From SKPT01 sp040905445 (lineage in GTDB: Bacteria > Planctomycetota > Phycisphaerae > Phycisphaerales > Phycisphaeraceae), in NCBI GenBank assembly GCA_040905445.1, contig JBBDRN010000034.1, positions 39,391-103,390 of the forward strand: a DNA stretch of 64,000 nt, given 5' to 3'. Positions 32,720 through 41,905 of this stretch are shown here, in pieces. The translations under genes were made by a program, and so were the position numbers. Numbering within the stretch: the first letter of the stretch is position 1; each line of letters starts with the position of its first letter. The notes under the pieces are model-generated. The model searched no databases. It was not told the origin of the DNA and worked only from the letters and a program-made list of their open reading frames with translations.

Positions 32720-35284
32720 GTGCCGACATCGCCGGTCGACGTGCATCCCCGGTTTCGGCGATCGCCGGCGCCGCGGCTGCTGGCGCTCGCACTCGCCGCC
32801 TTCGCCCTGTTCGCGGCCGCCGCCGACCGTGCTGCGGCCGCCAGCCTCGATGACCTCGTGATCCAGCGCAGCGGCGCCCGGGCGGGGGTCGGGTTCTATC
32901 AGCCGGCGACGTGGGGCATCGTCGACGCCCGGGTGCTCAACCCGAGCGACGAAGGCTTCTCCGCGCTGCTCGCCGTGACCCTTGGTGACCGTTCCAACAT
33001 CCAGTTCACCTCGGAGTTGTGGCTGCCGGCGAACGCCGGCCGGCAGGTCCGCACACCGGTGCACCCGATCTTCGAGCTCGATCCGGACGGGGCGCGCGTT
33101 GGGCTGGAGGTCGAGAGCTGGCTCATCGAGCCCGGCGACGCCGGCCGGGCCGAGCGGCGCACGCCGCCGGTGCCCGCGATGCTCATCGTGCGCGACAACC
33201 CGCTCGAGACGGCCATCATTGGCGATGGCGAACAGGCCGAGCATGCGTCCGGCCTCGCCTCAGGCCACCGTCAGCAGCTCGGGCAGGCGCAGGCGATGGC
33301 CTACCTGCGCCCCGAACACGCGCCGGCCTTCACGCAGGGCTTCGACGCCGTCGGCACCGTCGTCCTCGCCGGCGGTGAGGCGGCTCTCAACGCCAACCAG
33401 GTCCAGGCCTTGCGCGACTGGGTGCTGCGTGGCGGGCGGCTCTGGATCAACCTGGTTCAGGTCGATGCCGAGGCGGCCCGCCGCGTGCTCGGCGACGCCA
33501 TGGATCTCATCGTGGTCGAGCGCGTCCGACTGGACCGCCTGACGTTCACCGATCAGGACGGCGACGAGCACCGCCTCGAGCTCGACTACCCGCTCGAGAT
33601 GGTGCGCGTCCTGGCGCCGGACATGGAGGTCCTCCAGCAGGTCGCGGACTTCCCCGTGGTCATGCGCCGCAATTTCGGGCGCGGCCAGGTCATGGTGACC
33701 ACCCTGGACCTGAGCGCTTGGCTCACCGACCCCGCCTCCGCCACCCCCGCCACCTCCGCCAGCGCCACCGCCACCGACGACTCCGAGGCCGCCACCGCCG
33801 TGAACGGTGACGAGGCGGGGGCGGTGGCGGGGTCGGGACGCGTGGAGCTGCCAGCCCAGTCTGAGGTTCTCGCGTGGTTCTTCGATGTACCGGCCGGGCA
33901 GCGTCAGGCCGGCGCCGCCCAGCTCGCGCCTTACGAGGCGTACGTGCGAGAGCAGATCGGCTACACGATCCTGGGACGCACGCCGGTGATGGCTGTGCTG
34001 GCGACGTTCGCGCTGGGGCTGCTCGTGCTGGGCATCGTGCTGATGCGTCGCGGGCGGCTGGAGTGGATCGGCGCGGCGGGGGCGACCGGGGCCGTCGTCG
34101 CGGCGGGCGTGTTGGTCGGCTTGGGGCAGGCGCGGCAGAGCGAGCAGCCGACCATGCTCGCGTCGGCGCACCACGTCGAGCCGGCGTCGCCCGACGCCTA
34201 CGCGGCCGCCACGCGCCTGATCAGCCTCTACCGCCCCCCGGGCGGGCCTGGCAGCGTCGATCTTTCGGGCCCCGGGCATGCGATCGCCTGGCCCGACCAC
34301 GCCGACCGGACGACCGAGACGCTCCGCATGGTCTGGCAGGGCGAGCAGCGGTGGGCCTTCCCGGGCTTCAACCTGCCCTCCGGCGCCGTGCGGTCGCTGC
34401 ACCAGCCGGACGTCTTGCGGCTGGACGGTCCCGCATGGGCCAGCGCCCGGCTGACGGAGCACGGCCTGGAGGGGCGCGTCCACCTGCCCGGCGCGGCGCT
34501 GGGCGGCAGCCTCGCCGACGCCGTGGTCGCCACGCGCGACGGGCACCTTGGTGTCCGCTTCGCGGGCGACGCCGAGTTCATCGCGCGGCCGGAGGACCGC
34601 CTGAGCCCGCGGGAGTTCATCCTCGGCGGCGTGCTGCAGCAGACCCAGCAGGGCCGACAGGCGGTCTACCGCCAGATCTTCACCGATCCGCACTTTCCGC
34701 GCCGGCCGACGCTGCTGGTCTGGGCCCGCGACCTGGAGCCGAGCCTGGACGTTTCGATCGACGCGGAGCGGCGCAGCCATGCCCTGGTGATGCTGCCCCT
34801 GCGGCTGGAGCCGCCTGCGCCGGGCGCCCGGGTGCATGTCCCGGCGACGCTGCTGGCGATGGAGCCCTACCGCCGGGGGCCGAGCGAGTTCGGGGGCATC
34901 GTCTTCGACGCCGGCCGGCGCGAGTGGATCACGCCGATGGAGCGCGAGGAGAGTTTCCTCGTGGCGTTCCAGCTTCCCGAGGCGCTGCGGGCGATCGAGA
35001 TCGAGCAGGCGACGGTCCAGCTCGACCTGCAGGCCCCCGGATGGCGCTACGAGCTCGTCCGCTACCACGCCGGCCAGATCGGCACGCTGCGCGAGGGGCA
35101 GAACCCGCTGGGGCGCATGCGCATCAACCTCGAAGGCGACGACCTGCCCGTCATGGACGGCGACGGCAATCTCGTGCTCGGCCTGCGCATGACGCGCGCG
35201 GACGACGACGGGCCGATGACGGGCGGGCCGAACTGGGCGCTGCGCCACATCGAGCTCGAAGTCACGGGCGTCATGCCCGAGTGA
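32720..35284 (+). CDS. large secreted/membrane protein of unknown function, exporter-associated
   Basis: 854 residues. The GTG at 32720 is chosen: GGAG lies eight bases upstream and a signal peptide follows (RLLALALAAFALFAAAADR). Residues 30-400 form an all-beta and Rossmann-like region; VVLAGGEAALNANQVQALRDWVLRGGRLWI is reminiscent of the glutamine-amidotransferase-like domain found in planctomycete DUF4350-type proteins. A Ser/Thr/Ala-rich linker precedes two TM helices (about 420-440 and 447-466). The remaining 380 residues are predicted beta-rich and extracytoplasmic. It lies 94 bp before the ABC ATPase and may form part of that exporter, as in gliding-type ABC systems. Confidence 0.7.
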   Translation: MPTSPVDVHPRFRRSPAPRLLALALAAFALFAAAADRAAAASLDDLVIQRSGARAGVGFYQPATWGIVDARVLNPSDEGFSALLAVTLGDRSNIQFTSELWLPANAGRQVRTPVHPIFELDPDGARVGLEVESWLIEPGDAGRAERRTPPVPAMLIVRDNPLETAIIGDGEQAEHASGLASGHRQQLGQAQAMAYLRPEHAPAFTQGFDAVGTVVLAGGEAALNANQVQALRDWVLRGGRLWINLVQVDAEAARRVLGDAMDLIVVERVRLDRLTFTDQDGDEHRLELDYPLEMVRVLAPDMEVLQQVADFPVVMRRNFGRGQVMVTTLDLSAWLTDPASATPATSASATATDDSEAATAVNGDEAGAVAGSGRVELPAQSEVLAWFFDVPAGQRQAGAAQLAPYEAYVREQIGYTILGRTPVMAVLATFALGLLVLGIVLMRRGRLEWIGAAGATGAVVAAGVLVGLGQARQSEQPTMLASAHHVEPASPDAYAAATRLISLYRPPGGPGSVDLSGPGHAIAWPDHADRTTETLRMVWQGEQRWAFPGFNLPSGAVRSLHQPDVLRLDGPAWASARLTEHGLEGRVHLPGAALGGSLADAVVATRDGHLGVRFAGDAEFIARPEDRLSPREFILGGVLQQTQQGRQAVYRQIFTDPHFPRRPTLLVWARDLEPSLDVSIDAERRSHALVMLPLRLEPPAPGARVHVPATLLAMEPYRRGPSEFGGIVFDAGRREWITPMEREESFLVAFQLPEALRAIEIEQATVQLDLQAPGWRYELVRYHAGQIGTLREGQNPLGRMRINLEGDDLPVMDGDGNLVLGLRMTRADDDGPMTGGPNWALRHIELEVTGVMPE

Positions 35285-35378
35285 GACGGAACGATCAGCC
35301 CGAGGTGGGCGCCGATGACGTGTAGCGCCCCCCGCCAATTCCCCGCAGCCAACCCCCGACCCTCAAGGCAACCAACCG

Positions 35379-36395
35379 ATGACTGAATCCACCGTTGTCC
35401 AGACCCGCGACCTGACGAAGAAGTACGGCGAGTTCGTCGCGCTTGACGCATTGAACATCAGCGTCAACCGCGGGCACATCCTCGGCTTCATCGGGCCCAA
35501 CGGCGCGGGCAAGACCACGACGATCAAGATCCTCGTCGGCCTGGCCAAGCCGACCACCGGGCAGGCGACCATCGCCGGCGCCGACTGCGTGCGCGACTCG
35601 CGGCAGATCAAGCGGCTCGTCGGGTACATGCCCGACGTGTTCGGGTCGTACGACAACATGCGCGTCCACGAGTACCTGGACTTCTTCGGGGCCGCGTTCA
35701 AGATCCCCCGCCGCGAGCGACAGAAGCGCATCGACGCGTGCCTCGACCTGACCGGGTCGGCGTACATGAAGGACCGGTTTGTCGACGCGCTGTCGCACGG
35801 CATGAAGCAGCGCGTGGGCATCGCGCGGACGCTGCTGCACGACCCGGAGGTGCTCATTCTCGACGAGCCCGCCAACGGGCTGGACCCGCAGGCGCGCATC
35901 GAGATGCGGCAGATCCTGCTGCGCCTCGCCGAGATGGGCAAGACGCTGATCGTCACGAGCCACATCCTGCCCGAGCTGTCGCGCATCTGCGACAGCGTGG
36001 CGATCATCATCCAGGGCAAGCTCCGCGCCTCCGGCTCGCTGGAGGCGATCATGAAGCAGATCAACCAGCGGCGGGTCATGGAGGTGGCGTTGACCGACGC
36101 CGGGCAGGTCGCCCGCGCGGTGCAGCTCATCCAGGACAACCTCGAAGCCGACGCGACCGTCACGCCGTCGCAGGCCGAGGCCCAGGTCCGGTTCGAGACC
36201 AAGGCCGACGACGAGAAGCTCGCCGACGTCCTGGCGCTGCTGGCGGGCTCGTCGGTGCGCGTCGCCCAGTTTCACGAGGTCCCGATGGACCTCGAGGACG
36301 CGTTCCTCAGCGTCACCCGCGACATGAAGGGCGGCAGCGGCGCGAGGCCGGGCGAAACCGCTGGTATGAGCGAACCCGCTTCCTCCCCCTCCTAA
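35379..36395 (+). CDS. ABC exporter ATP-binding protein
   Basis: ABC-2-type ATPase, 338 residues: Walker A GPNGAGKTTTIKILVGL, signature LSHGMKQRVGIARTLL, Walker B EVLILDEPANGLDP, H-loop VTSHILPEL. The C-terminal 100 residues resemble the regulatory part of multidrug/copper-type exporters. The last dozen residues (ETAGMSEPASSPS) look unlike the family, and the TAA stop lies within the first CCTAAT unit of a repeat. The original C-terminus may have been altered when the S23/IVP element arrived. Its permease follows after that element. Confidence 0.93.
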   Translation: MTESTVVQTRDLTKKYGEFVALDALNISVNRGHILGFIGPNGAGKTTTIKILVGLAKPTTGQATIAGADCVRDSRQIKRLVGYMPDVFGSYDNMRVHEYLDFFGAAFKIPRRERQKRIDACLDLTGSAYMKDRFVDALSHGMKQRVGIARTLLHDPEVLILDEPANGLDPQARIEMRQILLRLAEMGKTLIVTSHILPELSRICDSVAIIIQGKLRASGSLEAIMKQINQRRVMEVALTDAGQVARAVQLIQDNLEADATVTPSQAEAQVRFETKADDEKLADVLALLAGSSVRVAQFHEVPMDLEDAFLSVTRDMKGGSGARPGETAGMSEPASSPS

Positions 36396-36430
36396 TCCTA
36401 ATCCTAATCCTAATCCTAATCCGAATCCCG
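36387..36430 (+). repeat. left hexamer repeat (CCTAAT)n of the S23/IVP unit
   Basis: Five exact CCTAAT units and one CCGAAT, flanked by CCTCC. It is inverted relative to the GGATTA units on the far side of the S23/IVP gene. It supplies the stop codon of the ABC ATPase gene. Confidence 0.9.
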
Positions 36431-36456
36431 CTCCTCTCAACGACCCGCCCGATGCA

Positions 36457-36817
36457 ATGGCCCAGTTCGACCACGAAAAACTCGAGGTCTACCAGCACAG
36501 CCTCATGTTTGCAGGCTGGGTCCATCGTCTCGTGCACGGCCTCAACGGTCCGCACCGAAACGCGCGCGATCAGCTCATCCGCTCGTCCCAATCCATCCCG
36601 CTCAATATCGCCGAGGGCAACGGCAAGCGTACCCGCGCGGAGCGCCGACAGATTCTTCGAGATCGCGCGCGGCTCGGCACTGGAGGCTTCTGCCACCCTC
36701 GACGTGCTCGCGGTGACCGAGGCTCGCGAAACGGGTCAGGTCGCCGAGGGCAAGGAGATGTTGTTGCCGATCGTGCGCCTGCTGATCCGGCTGGCGCCTC
36801 CGAAGGAAGAGGACTAG
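36457..36817 (+). pseudogene. frameshifted four-helix-bundle (S23 / 23S rRNA intervening sequence) protein gene
   Basis: The first part, MAQFDHEKLEVYQHSLMF and QLIRSSQSIPLNIAEGNGKR, is a clear match to the S23/IVP family of about 120 residues, which folds as a four-helix bundle. After the RTRAER segment the frame moves by one: the family sequence (RFFEIARGSALEASATLDVL, then MLLPIVRLLIRL) continues in the next frame to 36817. Removing one C near 36643-36646 restores 119 residues. Family members occur inside 23S rRNA insertions and as stand-alone genes; the biochemical role is not established. It sits between the ATPase and the permease of an ABC exporter and is flanked by inverted CCTAAT/GGATTA repeats. 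Confidence 0.85.
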
Positions 36818-36852
36818 GAATCAGGATTAGGATTAGGATTAGGAGAAGAGGA
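36818..36852 (+). repeat. right hexamer repeat (GGATTA)n of the S23/IVP unit
   Basis: GGAATCA, three GGATTA units and GGAGAAGAGG. It is the reverse complement of the left repeat, making 25-30 bp inverted ends around the S23/IVP gene. The GGAG run may also serve as ribosome-binding sequence region for the permease, although the distance is long. Confidence 0.9.
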
Positions 36853-36874
36853 AGATAGAACGCTCGAGCCAACC

Positions 36875-38728
36875 ATGAACAACCCCATCATCCAACGCGA
36901 ACTCATCGGCATGCTCCGCACGCGGCGGGCGCTGGTTCTTCAGCTCCTGCTCGTCGCCGCGCTCGGCCTGCTCATCGTCATGCGCTGGCCCAGCGAAGCC
37001 CATGTCGACTTCACCTTCGAACAGTCCCTCCAGGTGCTCCGCGTCTTCGGCTACGGGGTGATGGTCGGCCTCATCCTCCTCGCCCCCGTCTTCCCCGCCA
37101 CCAGCATCGTCGCCGAGAAGCAGCAGGGCACGCTCGCGCTGCTGCTCAACTCGCCCATGAGCGCGCCGTCCATCTTCCTCGGCAAGCTCGCCGGGTCGAT
37201 GGGCTACGTGCTCCTGCTCATCGCGCTGACCCTGCCCGCCGCGGCCGCGTGCTTCGCCATGGGCGGCGTCGGCATCGACCAAGTCGCGCGGATGTACCTT
37301 GTGCTCGTGATGCTCGCGCTCATGTACACCACGCTCGGGCTGCTCGTGTCCAGCTACGCGAGCTCCACCGACTCGGCGCTGCGCTTGACCTACGGCCTGA
37401 TCCTGCTGATGGCCGTCGTCACCCTCGGGCCGCACCAGTTTCTCGCCGGCTCGCCGCTGCTGAGCGACAACATGCTCGCCGGCGTCGACTGGCTCCGCGC
37501 CGTCTCGCCCATCCCCGCCATGATGCAGGTCATGGGCGACACCGGCTACGGCGGGGGCGGGATCATCGGCTTCGGCGACGCCGCCGGACGCTTCGCCCTC
37601 GTCGCCCTCGTCGCCAGCGTCGTGTTCAGCGTCTGGACCACGACGCGGCTCAACCAGCGGATCTTCGACCGCTCCCGCGATCCGGGGAAGGTCACCGACG
37701 ACGCCTCGGCCGGCCAACGCGCCTACCGCCGCGTCATGTACCTCTGGTTCTTCGATCCGAGGCGGCGCAGCGAGCTCATCGGCTTTCGGCCGCTCGCCAT
37801 CATCGTCAGCCTCGCCGTCGCCTTCGGCATCGGCTCGATCTCGATCGTCTGGTTCATGGCCGTCGACCTCGAAGGCGACATCCTCGCCATCCTCCCCTAC
37901 ATCGCCGTCGGCGTCCTGCCCGGCGTGGTGGGCCTCGCTGGCGTCGTCGGGTCGTTCTGGATGATCCTCAACGGCGTCCCCACCGCCGTCAAGGAACAGA
38001 AAACCAACCGCTTCGGGCGCAGCCACTGGATGATGCGCCTCATCGCCTCCTGCCTCATCGTCTCGCTCGGGCTCATGCTCCTGACCGTCCGCCAGACGAT
38101 CGGTTGGGGCGTCGAAGAGCTCGGCGGCATCATGGTCGTCCTCCAGATGGCCCTCATCCTCCTGCTCACCCCCAGCCTTGCGGCTGGCATCATCAGCCAG
38201 GAACGCGAATCCGGCGGGTGGCAGCTCCTCCAGATGACCCCGCTCTCCAGCCTCGCCATCGTCGCCGGCAAGCTCCTGAGCGTCTGCTGGACGCTCGGCC
38301 TCGTCCTGATTGCCACCCTCCCCGCCTACCTTGTGCTCATCGCCGTCGAGCCGGGCATGCAGTGGATCGCCTTCCAGGTCCTGACCAGCCTCGTGCTCAC
38401 CGCGCTGCTGGCGCTGCTGGTGTCCGCGGCGGTCAGCAGCCTCATGCCGACCACGGCGGCGTCGACCGCGGTCAGCTACACGGTGCTGCTGACGCTCTGC
38501 GTCGGCACGCTGCTGTTCTGGCTGGCGCAGGACGCGCCCTTCGCCCACAGCACCGTCCAGGCCGTCCTGCTTGTCAATCCCCTTGCCGCGGGCCTGAGCA
38601 TCATCGAGGCCCCAGGCTTCGCCAGCTACCACCTGACGCCCGCCAACTGGTGGATCGTGGGCGCGATATGCCTGATCTGTCTTGTGACGCTCGTCGTCCG
38701 CACCTGGTACCTGACCCGTCCGCGCTGA
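36875..38728 (+). CDS. ABC-2-type exporter permease (duplicated)
   Basis: 617 residues with about 12-14 hydrophobic segments in two halves (1-260 and 300-617), as if two ABC-2 modules were fused. The N-terminal half has the family-like FPATSIVAEKQQGTLALLLNSPMS and the second half SQERESGGWQLLQMTPLSSL, the same coupling-helix pattern. It would export a substrate through the inner membrane, energised by the ATPase encoded before the S23/IVP gene. The ATG follows the inverted hexamer repeat by 23 bp. Confidence 0.88.
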   Translation: MNNPIIQRELIGMLRTRRALVLQLLLVAALGLLIVMRWPSEAHVDFTFEQSLQVLRVFGYGVMVGLILLAPVFPATSIVAEKQQGTLALLLNSPMSAPSIFLGKLAGSMGYVLLLIALTLPAAAACFAMGGVGIDQVARMYLVLVMLALMYTTLGLLVSSYASSTDSALRLTYGLILLMAVVTLGPHQFLAGSPLLSDNMLAGVDWLRAVSPIPAMMQVMGDTGYGGGGIIGFGDAAGRFALVALVASVVFSVWTTTRLNQRIFDRSRDPGKVTDDASAGQRAYRRVMYLWFFDPRRRSELIGFRPLAIIVSLAVAFGIGSISIVWFMAVDLEGDILAILPYIAVGVLPGVVGLAGVVGSFWMILNGVPTAVKEQKTNRFGRSHWMMRLIASCLIVSLGLMLLTVRQTIGWGVEELGGIMVVLQMALILLLTPSLAAGIISQERESGGWQLLQMTPLSSLAIVAGKLLSVCWTLGLVLIATLPAYLVLIAVEPGMQWIAFQVLTSLVLTALLALLVSAAVSSLMPTTAASTAVSYTVLLTLCVGTLLFWLAQDAPFAHSTVQAVLLVNPLAAGLSIIEAPGFASYHLTPANWWIVGAICLICLVTLVVRTWYLTRPR

Positions 38729-38777
38729 GTCCATCGACCCCGCCCCCGCCCCCCGCCCCACCCGGATCGCACTGCCC

Positions 38778-40664
38778 ATGAGGCTTACCACCCTGCCCCG
38801 GACCGCCCGATGTCTCGCCGGCGTTGTGGCCGTCGCGACCTTCCTCGCCCTCGCCGCCGCCCCCGCCGCGGGGGTGGAGGCCGCGCCTCCCGACGCCGCG
38901 CCGGGTGCGCCGGTCGGTCCGCTGACGCCGAGCGACGGCGGCCTGATCCACCTCGGCCACTATGACACGCCGCGCCTCGACCCTGTCGACCGCGTGGCCG
39001 TCTTCCCGGCGCGGCTGCGCGAGTTGTGGCTCGAGGCGCTGGCGCGACCCGAGCTGGACCTGCGCCGGCAGGCGGCCGACGCGTTCGCCGAGGCCCACCG
39101 GCGCGGGATGAGCCACGTTGAGGGCGTGGGCGACGCGCTGGCGGCGCGGCTTGGCCGCGAGACGGACCCGGCGGTGCGGCTGGCGATCGTCGAGGCCCTG
39201 GACGAGCTGGATCACGCGCCCGCCGCGGGGGCGGTGTTCGCGGCGCTGGAGCAGCAGCCCGCGCCGCCGCACGAGTTCGCGCTGGTGGGCGACGCCGTGC
39301 TCGCCCGATGGGGCCACGAGCCGGCGCGGGCGATGTGGCGGGATCGGCTGCCGGACGACGCCCCGGCGCGGGCGACGCTGCGGCTGTCGGCGATCCGGGC
39401 TCTCGGCGAGATCGCCGACGAGCAGGCGGTTGATGGGCTGCTGGCGATCGTGCAGGACACCGCTGCCGGCATCACTCTCCGCGTGGAAGCGGCGCAGGCG
39501 CTGGGCGCATTCGTCGCGTCGGGGCTGCTCGACGCCGCCCGTGAACTCGCGGCGAGCGACGTCGCGGCCGAGCGGCTGGCGGCTGCGTCGATGCTGCGTG
39601 CCCACCGCGACGCCGACTCGCAGGCCCTGCTCGAGGAGCTGACGCGGGACGCGGCACCGGTGGTGGTCGCCCGCGCCGCGACGCTGCTGATCGAGCGCGA
39701 CCCGCTGATCGTGGCCGGGCACGCCGAGCGACTGCTGAGCGACGACGACCCGAGTGTCCGCGTGCAGGCGATGCGGGCCCTGGCCGCCCAGCGCGACGCC
39801 GAGACTGTCGCACTCATCGCGGCGCAGCTCGGGGACGCGAGCGTCGCGGTTCGCGTGCTGGGCCGGCGCACGCTCGAGAGCTGGGATACCGACGATGGAC
39901 TGCGTGCTGCCGTGCGCCAGGCGATCGATGGCGTGCTGGCGACGGAGGACTGGCGGGCGCTGGAGCAGGCGGCGCTGTTCGTCGCTGCCGTGGACTACAC
40001 CGCGCCGGCGGACCGGCTCATCGAGCTGCTGCGCTTCAGCCGCCCCGAGACGCGGCTGGCGGTGGCGAACGCACTGCGGGATCTCTCGCTGGCGCGGACC
40101 ATCGAGCCGGTCCTGGCGCAGTTCGAGGCGCTCACGGAGATGCGGCAGGCGCGTGAGCAGCCGGCGCGGGTCGCCGAGCGCGGCGGCGGAGCGGTCGCGA
40201 TCGGGCGGGAGACGACGCAGCTCATCATCCTCCTCGGCAACCATCGGCACGAGGCGGCCGAGCCGTTGCTCCGCCGGTACATCCCGAAGAACAGCGGCTT
40301 TGCGATCGAGGCGCGGGGTGCGGCGATCTGGGCGCTCGGCCGCATCTACGAGACCAGCGACCGGCGGGACACGTCACTGCACGCGGCGCTGGCGCAGCGG
40401 CTGTCGGACGTCAACCCGATCATCCCCGAGGCGGATCGCGTCCGCCGTTTTTCCGCGATCGCCATGGGCATGATGAACGCGGACGACCAGGTGCGCGCGC
40501 TCGAGCGCTTCCACCGCAACGACCGGGCGGACGAGCACGTCGGCGGCGCCTGCCGCTGGGCGCTCATGCAGATTACCGGCGAGGACCTGCCGCCGCTGCC
40601 GGACGACGAGCGCCTCCAGGACCAGTGGTTCCTGTTTCCCGTGGACGCCGCCGTCGCCCGTTGA
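38778..40664 (+). CDS. secreted HEAT-repeat protein
   Basis: 628 residues. Signal peptide 1-31 (AGVVAVATFLALAAAPAAG). The rest is a chain of HEAT / PBS-lyase-type helical repeats, for example RLAIVEALDEL, TLRLSAIRALGEIADE, SVRVQAMRALAAQRDAE and AIWALGRIYE. Such scaffolds bind proteins. No catalytic motif. It lies 49 bp behind the permease gene, so may belong to the same operon as a periplasmic partner of the exporter. Confidence 0.8.
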   Translation: MRLTTLPRTARCLAGVVAVATFLALAAAPAAGVEAAPPDAAPGAPVGPLTPSDGGLIHLGHYDTPRLDPVDRVAVFPARLRELWLEALARPELDLRRQAADAFAEAHRRGMSHVEGVGDALAARLGRETDPAVRLAIVEALDELDHAPAAGAVFAALEQQPAPPHEFALVGDAVLARWGHEPARAMWRDRLPDDAPARATLRLSAIRALGEIADEQAVDGLLAIVQDTAAGITLRVEAAQALGAFVASGLLDAARELAASDVAAERLAAASMLRAHRDADSQALLEELTRDAAPVVVARAATLLIERDPLIVAGHAERLLSDDDPSVRVQAMRALAAQRDAETVALIAAQLGDASVAVRVLGRRTLESWDTDDGLRAAVRQAIDGVLATEDWRALEQAALFVAAVDYTAPADRLIELLRFSRPETRLAVANALRDLSLARTIEPVLAQFEALTEMRQAREQPARVAERGGGAVAIGRETTQLIILLGNHRHEAAEPLLRRYIPKNSGFAIEARGAAIWALGRIYETSDRRDTSLHAALAQRLSDVNPIIPEADRVRRFSAIAMGMMNADDQVRALERFHRNDRADEHVGGACRWALMQITGEDLPPLPDDERLQDQWFLFPVDAAVAR

Positions 40665-40668
40665 CCCG

Positions 40669-41088
40669 ATGCCCAGCGCTGTCGACCCAATCCCGCCGCC
40701 GGCCCCCCGCACCGCCGCGGTGACCGTGCGCGTGCGCTACAACGAATGCGACCCGATGGGCATCGCGCACCACGCCAGCTACCCGATCTGGCTGGAGATC
40801 GCGCGGACCGAACTGCTGCGCGCCCGGGGCATGGCGTACCGCGAGCTCGAGGCGGCGGGCGTGCACTTCGTCGTGGCGCGGATGAGCCTGCGCTACCGCC
40901 GGGCCGCCCGCTACGACGACGAGCTGACGGTGCACGTGCGCGTCGAGAAGTCCGCGGGCATCAAGATCGTCCACGCCTACCGGATCGAGCGCGCGGGCGA
41001 ACTGCTGGCGACGGCGGAGACGACGCTCGCCTGTGTCGACGGCGCGGGCCGCCCGCGCGGCGTGCCGGCGTCGCTGCTCGATGGTTGA
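40669..41088 (+). CDS. acyl-CoA thioesterase of the 4HBT / YbgC type
   Basis: 139 residues, hot-dog fold. The signature VRYNECDPMGIAHHASYPIWLE has the Tyr/Asp pair of YbgC-like thioesterases (YxxxDxxG-H). It hydrolyses acyl-CoA or acyl-ACP thioesters; chain length cannot be told. Start ATG is four bases after the stop of the HEAT protein, so translational coupling is likely, though a functional link is not obvious. Confidence 0.9.
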   Translation: MPSAVDPIPPPAPRTAAVTVRVRYNECDPMGIAHHASYPIWLEIARTELLRARGMAYRELEAAGVHFVVARMSLRYRRAARYDDELTVHVRVEKSAGIKIVHAYRIERAGELLATAETTLACVDGAGRPRGVPASLLDG

Positions 41089-41122
41089 GTCGCGCGGACT
41101 TCGCGTGGTCGCGCGTGGGCGC

Positions 41123-41560
41123 TCAGCCTGCCTGCCGGGTGGGCTGGGAGATGTCCTTGACCACCTCCGCCGTCTCGTGCTCCGAGGCTTTGCGCGCGAT
41201 GTCGGCCTGGGAGACGATGCCCATGCACGTGCCCGCGTCGTCGACGATCGGGATCCGGCGAACCTGGTGCTGCTCCATGAGCCGGATGAGCTCGCCCTCC
41301 TCCGTGTCCGGGTGCGCGGTCACGACGGGGCTGGACATGCATGCGCTCGCCGAGGCCTCGAGCGGGTTCTTGCCGTCGGCGACGCACCGGACGGTGATGT
41401 CGCGGTCGGTCACCATGCCGACGAGGCGCTTGTTCTCGGCGCTCTCGACGACGGGCACCGCGCCGCAGTCATATTCGACCATCAGTCGGGCCACATCCTG
41501 AAGCCCCGTCTCCGGCGTACAGCAGTAGACCGTCTCGCTCATGAAATCGCGTGCCTGCAT
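41123..41560 (-). CDS. tandem CBS-domain protein
   Basis: 145 residues made of two CBS domains: ARDFMSETVYCCTPETGLQDV with VTDRDITVR, and ACMSSPVVTAHPDTEE with VRRIPIVDDAGTCMGIVSQAD. CBS pairs sense adenine nucleotides and regulate partner proteins. No other domain is fused. The ATG at 41560 has GAGGAG about nine bases upstream. It converges on the thioesterase with 34 bp between. Confidence 0.9.
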   Translation of the reverse strand: MQARDFMSETVYCCTPETGLQDVARLMVEYDCGAVPVVESAENKRLVGMVTDRDITVRCVADGKNPLEASASACMSSPVVTAHPDTEEGELIRLMEQHQVRRIPIVDDAGTCMGIVSQADIARKASEHETAEVVKDISQPTRQAG

Positions 41561-41905
41561 GGGAAAAACTCCTCGTGCTCGCGGTTGCGGTTGACGTTTC
41601 GGCCGGCGTGTGACCGGTCGTTGCAAGCGTAGCCGGCCCGCGCCCCCGCTTTCCACGTCCAGCCCGCGCGCCCGGGCGCGCATACGCGCGATTCCCGGTT
41701 GCACCGCCTGTCGCGTAGGGCCGAACCGGCGTCGGGTGTGCGGGCAATGCTGAGCCCGCCTCGGGGCAACTCGTAAACGCCGCCTCGACAGGCCGCGCGA
41801 TCTTGATCCTCACCACCCCCGCGCGCTACGCACTGCACATGCGAAGGCCCCGGCTTGCGACCCGCCCCGTCCCCCGCCCCGTCCCCATGCACAAAGGCCC
41901 ATGCC
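41561..41905. other. 345-bp divergent gap
   Basis: Between the CBS gene and the Rieske fusion. Only weak promoter-like sequences (TTGATC and TACGCA, 18 bp apart, near 41802-41831, plus strand). No coding sequence or repeat recognised. Confidence 0.4.

Noticed and set aside
36387..36852. Hexamer repeats as a CRISPR array or telomere
   Set aside because: Only six-base units without spacers, in inverted orientation around a gene; neither array architecture nor chromosome end.
36839..38791. 650-codon antisense frame opposite the ABC permease
   Set aside because: Extremely polar Asp/Glu/Gly/His composition mirrors a hydrophobic membrane gene on the other strand; no homology recognised.
38601..40250. 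549-codon frame opposite the HEAT protein
   Set aside because: Arg-rich shadow without motifs; the plus-strand protein has signal peptide and repeats.
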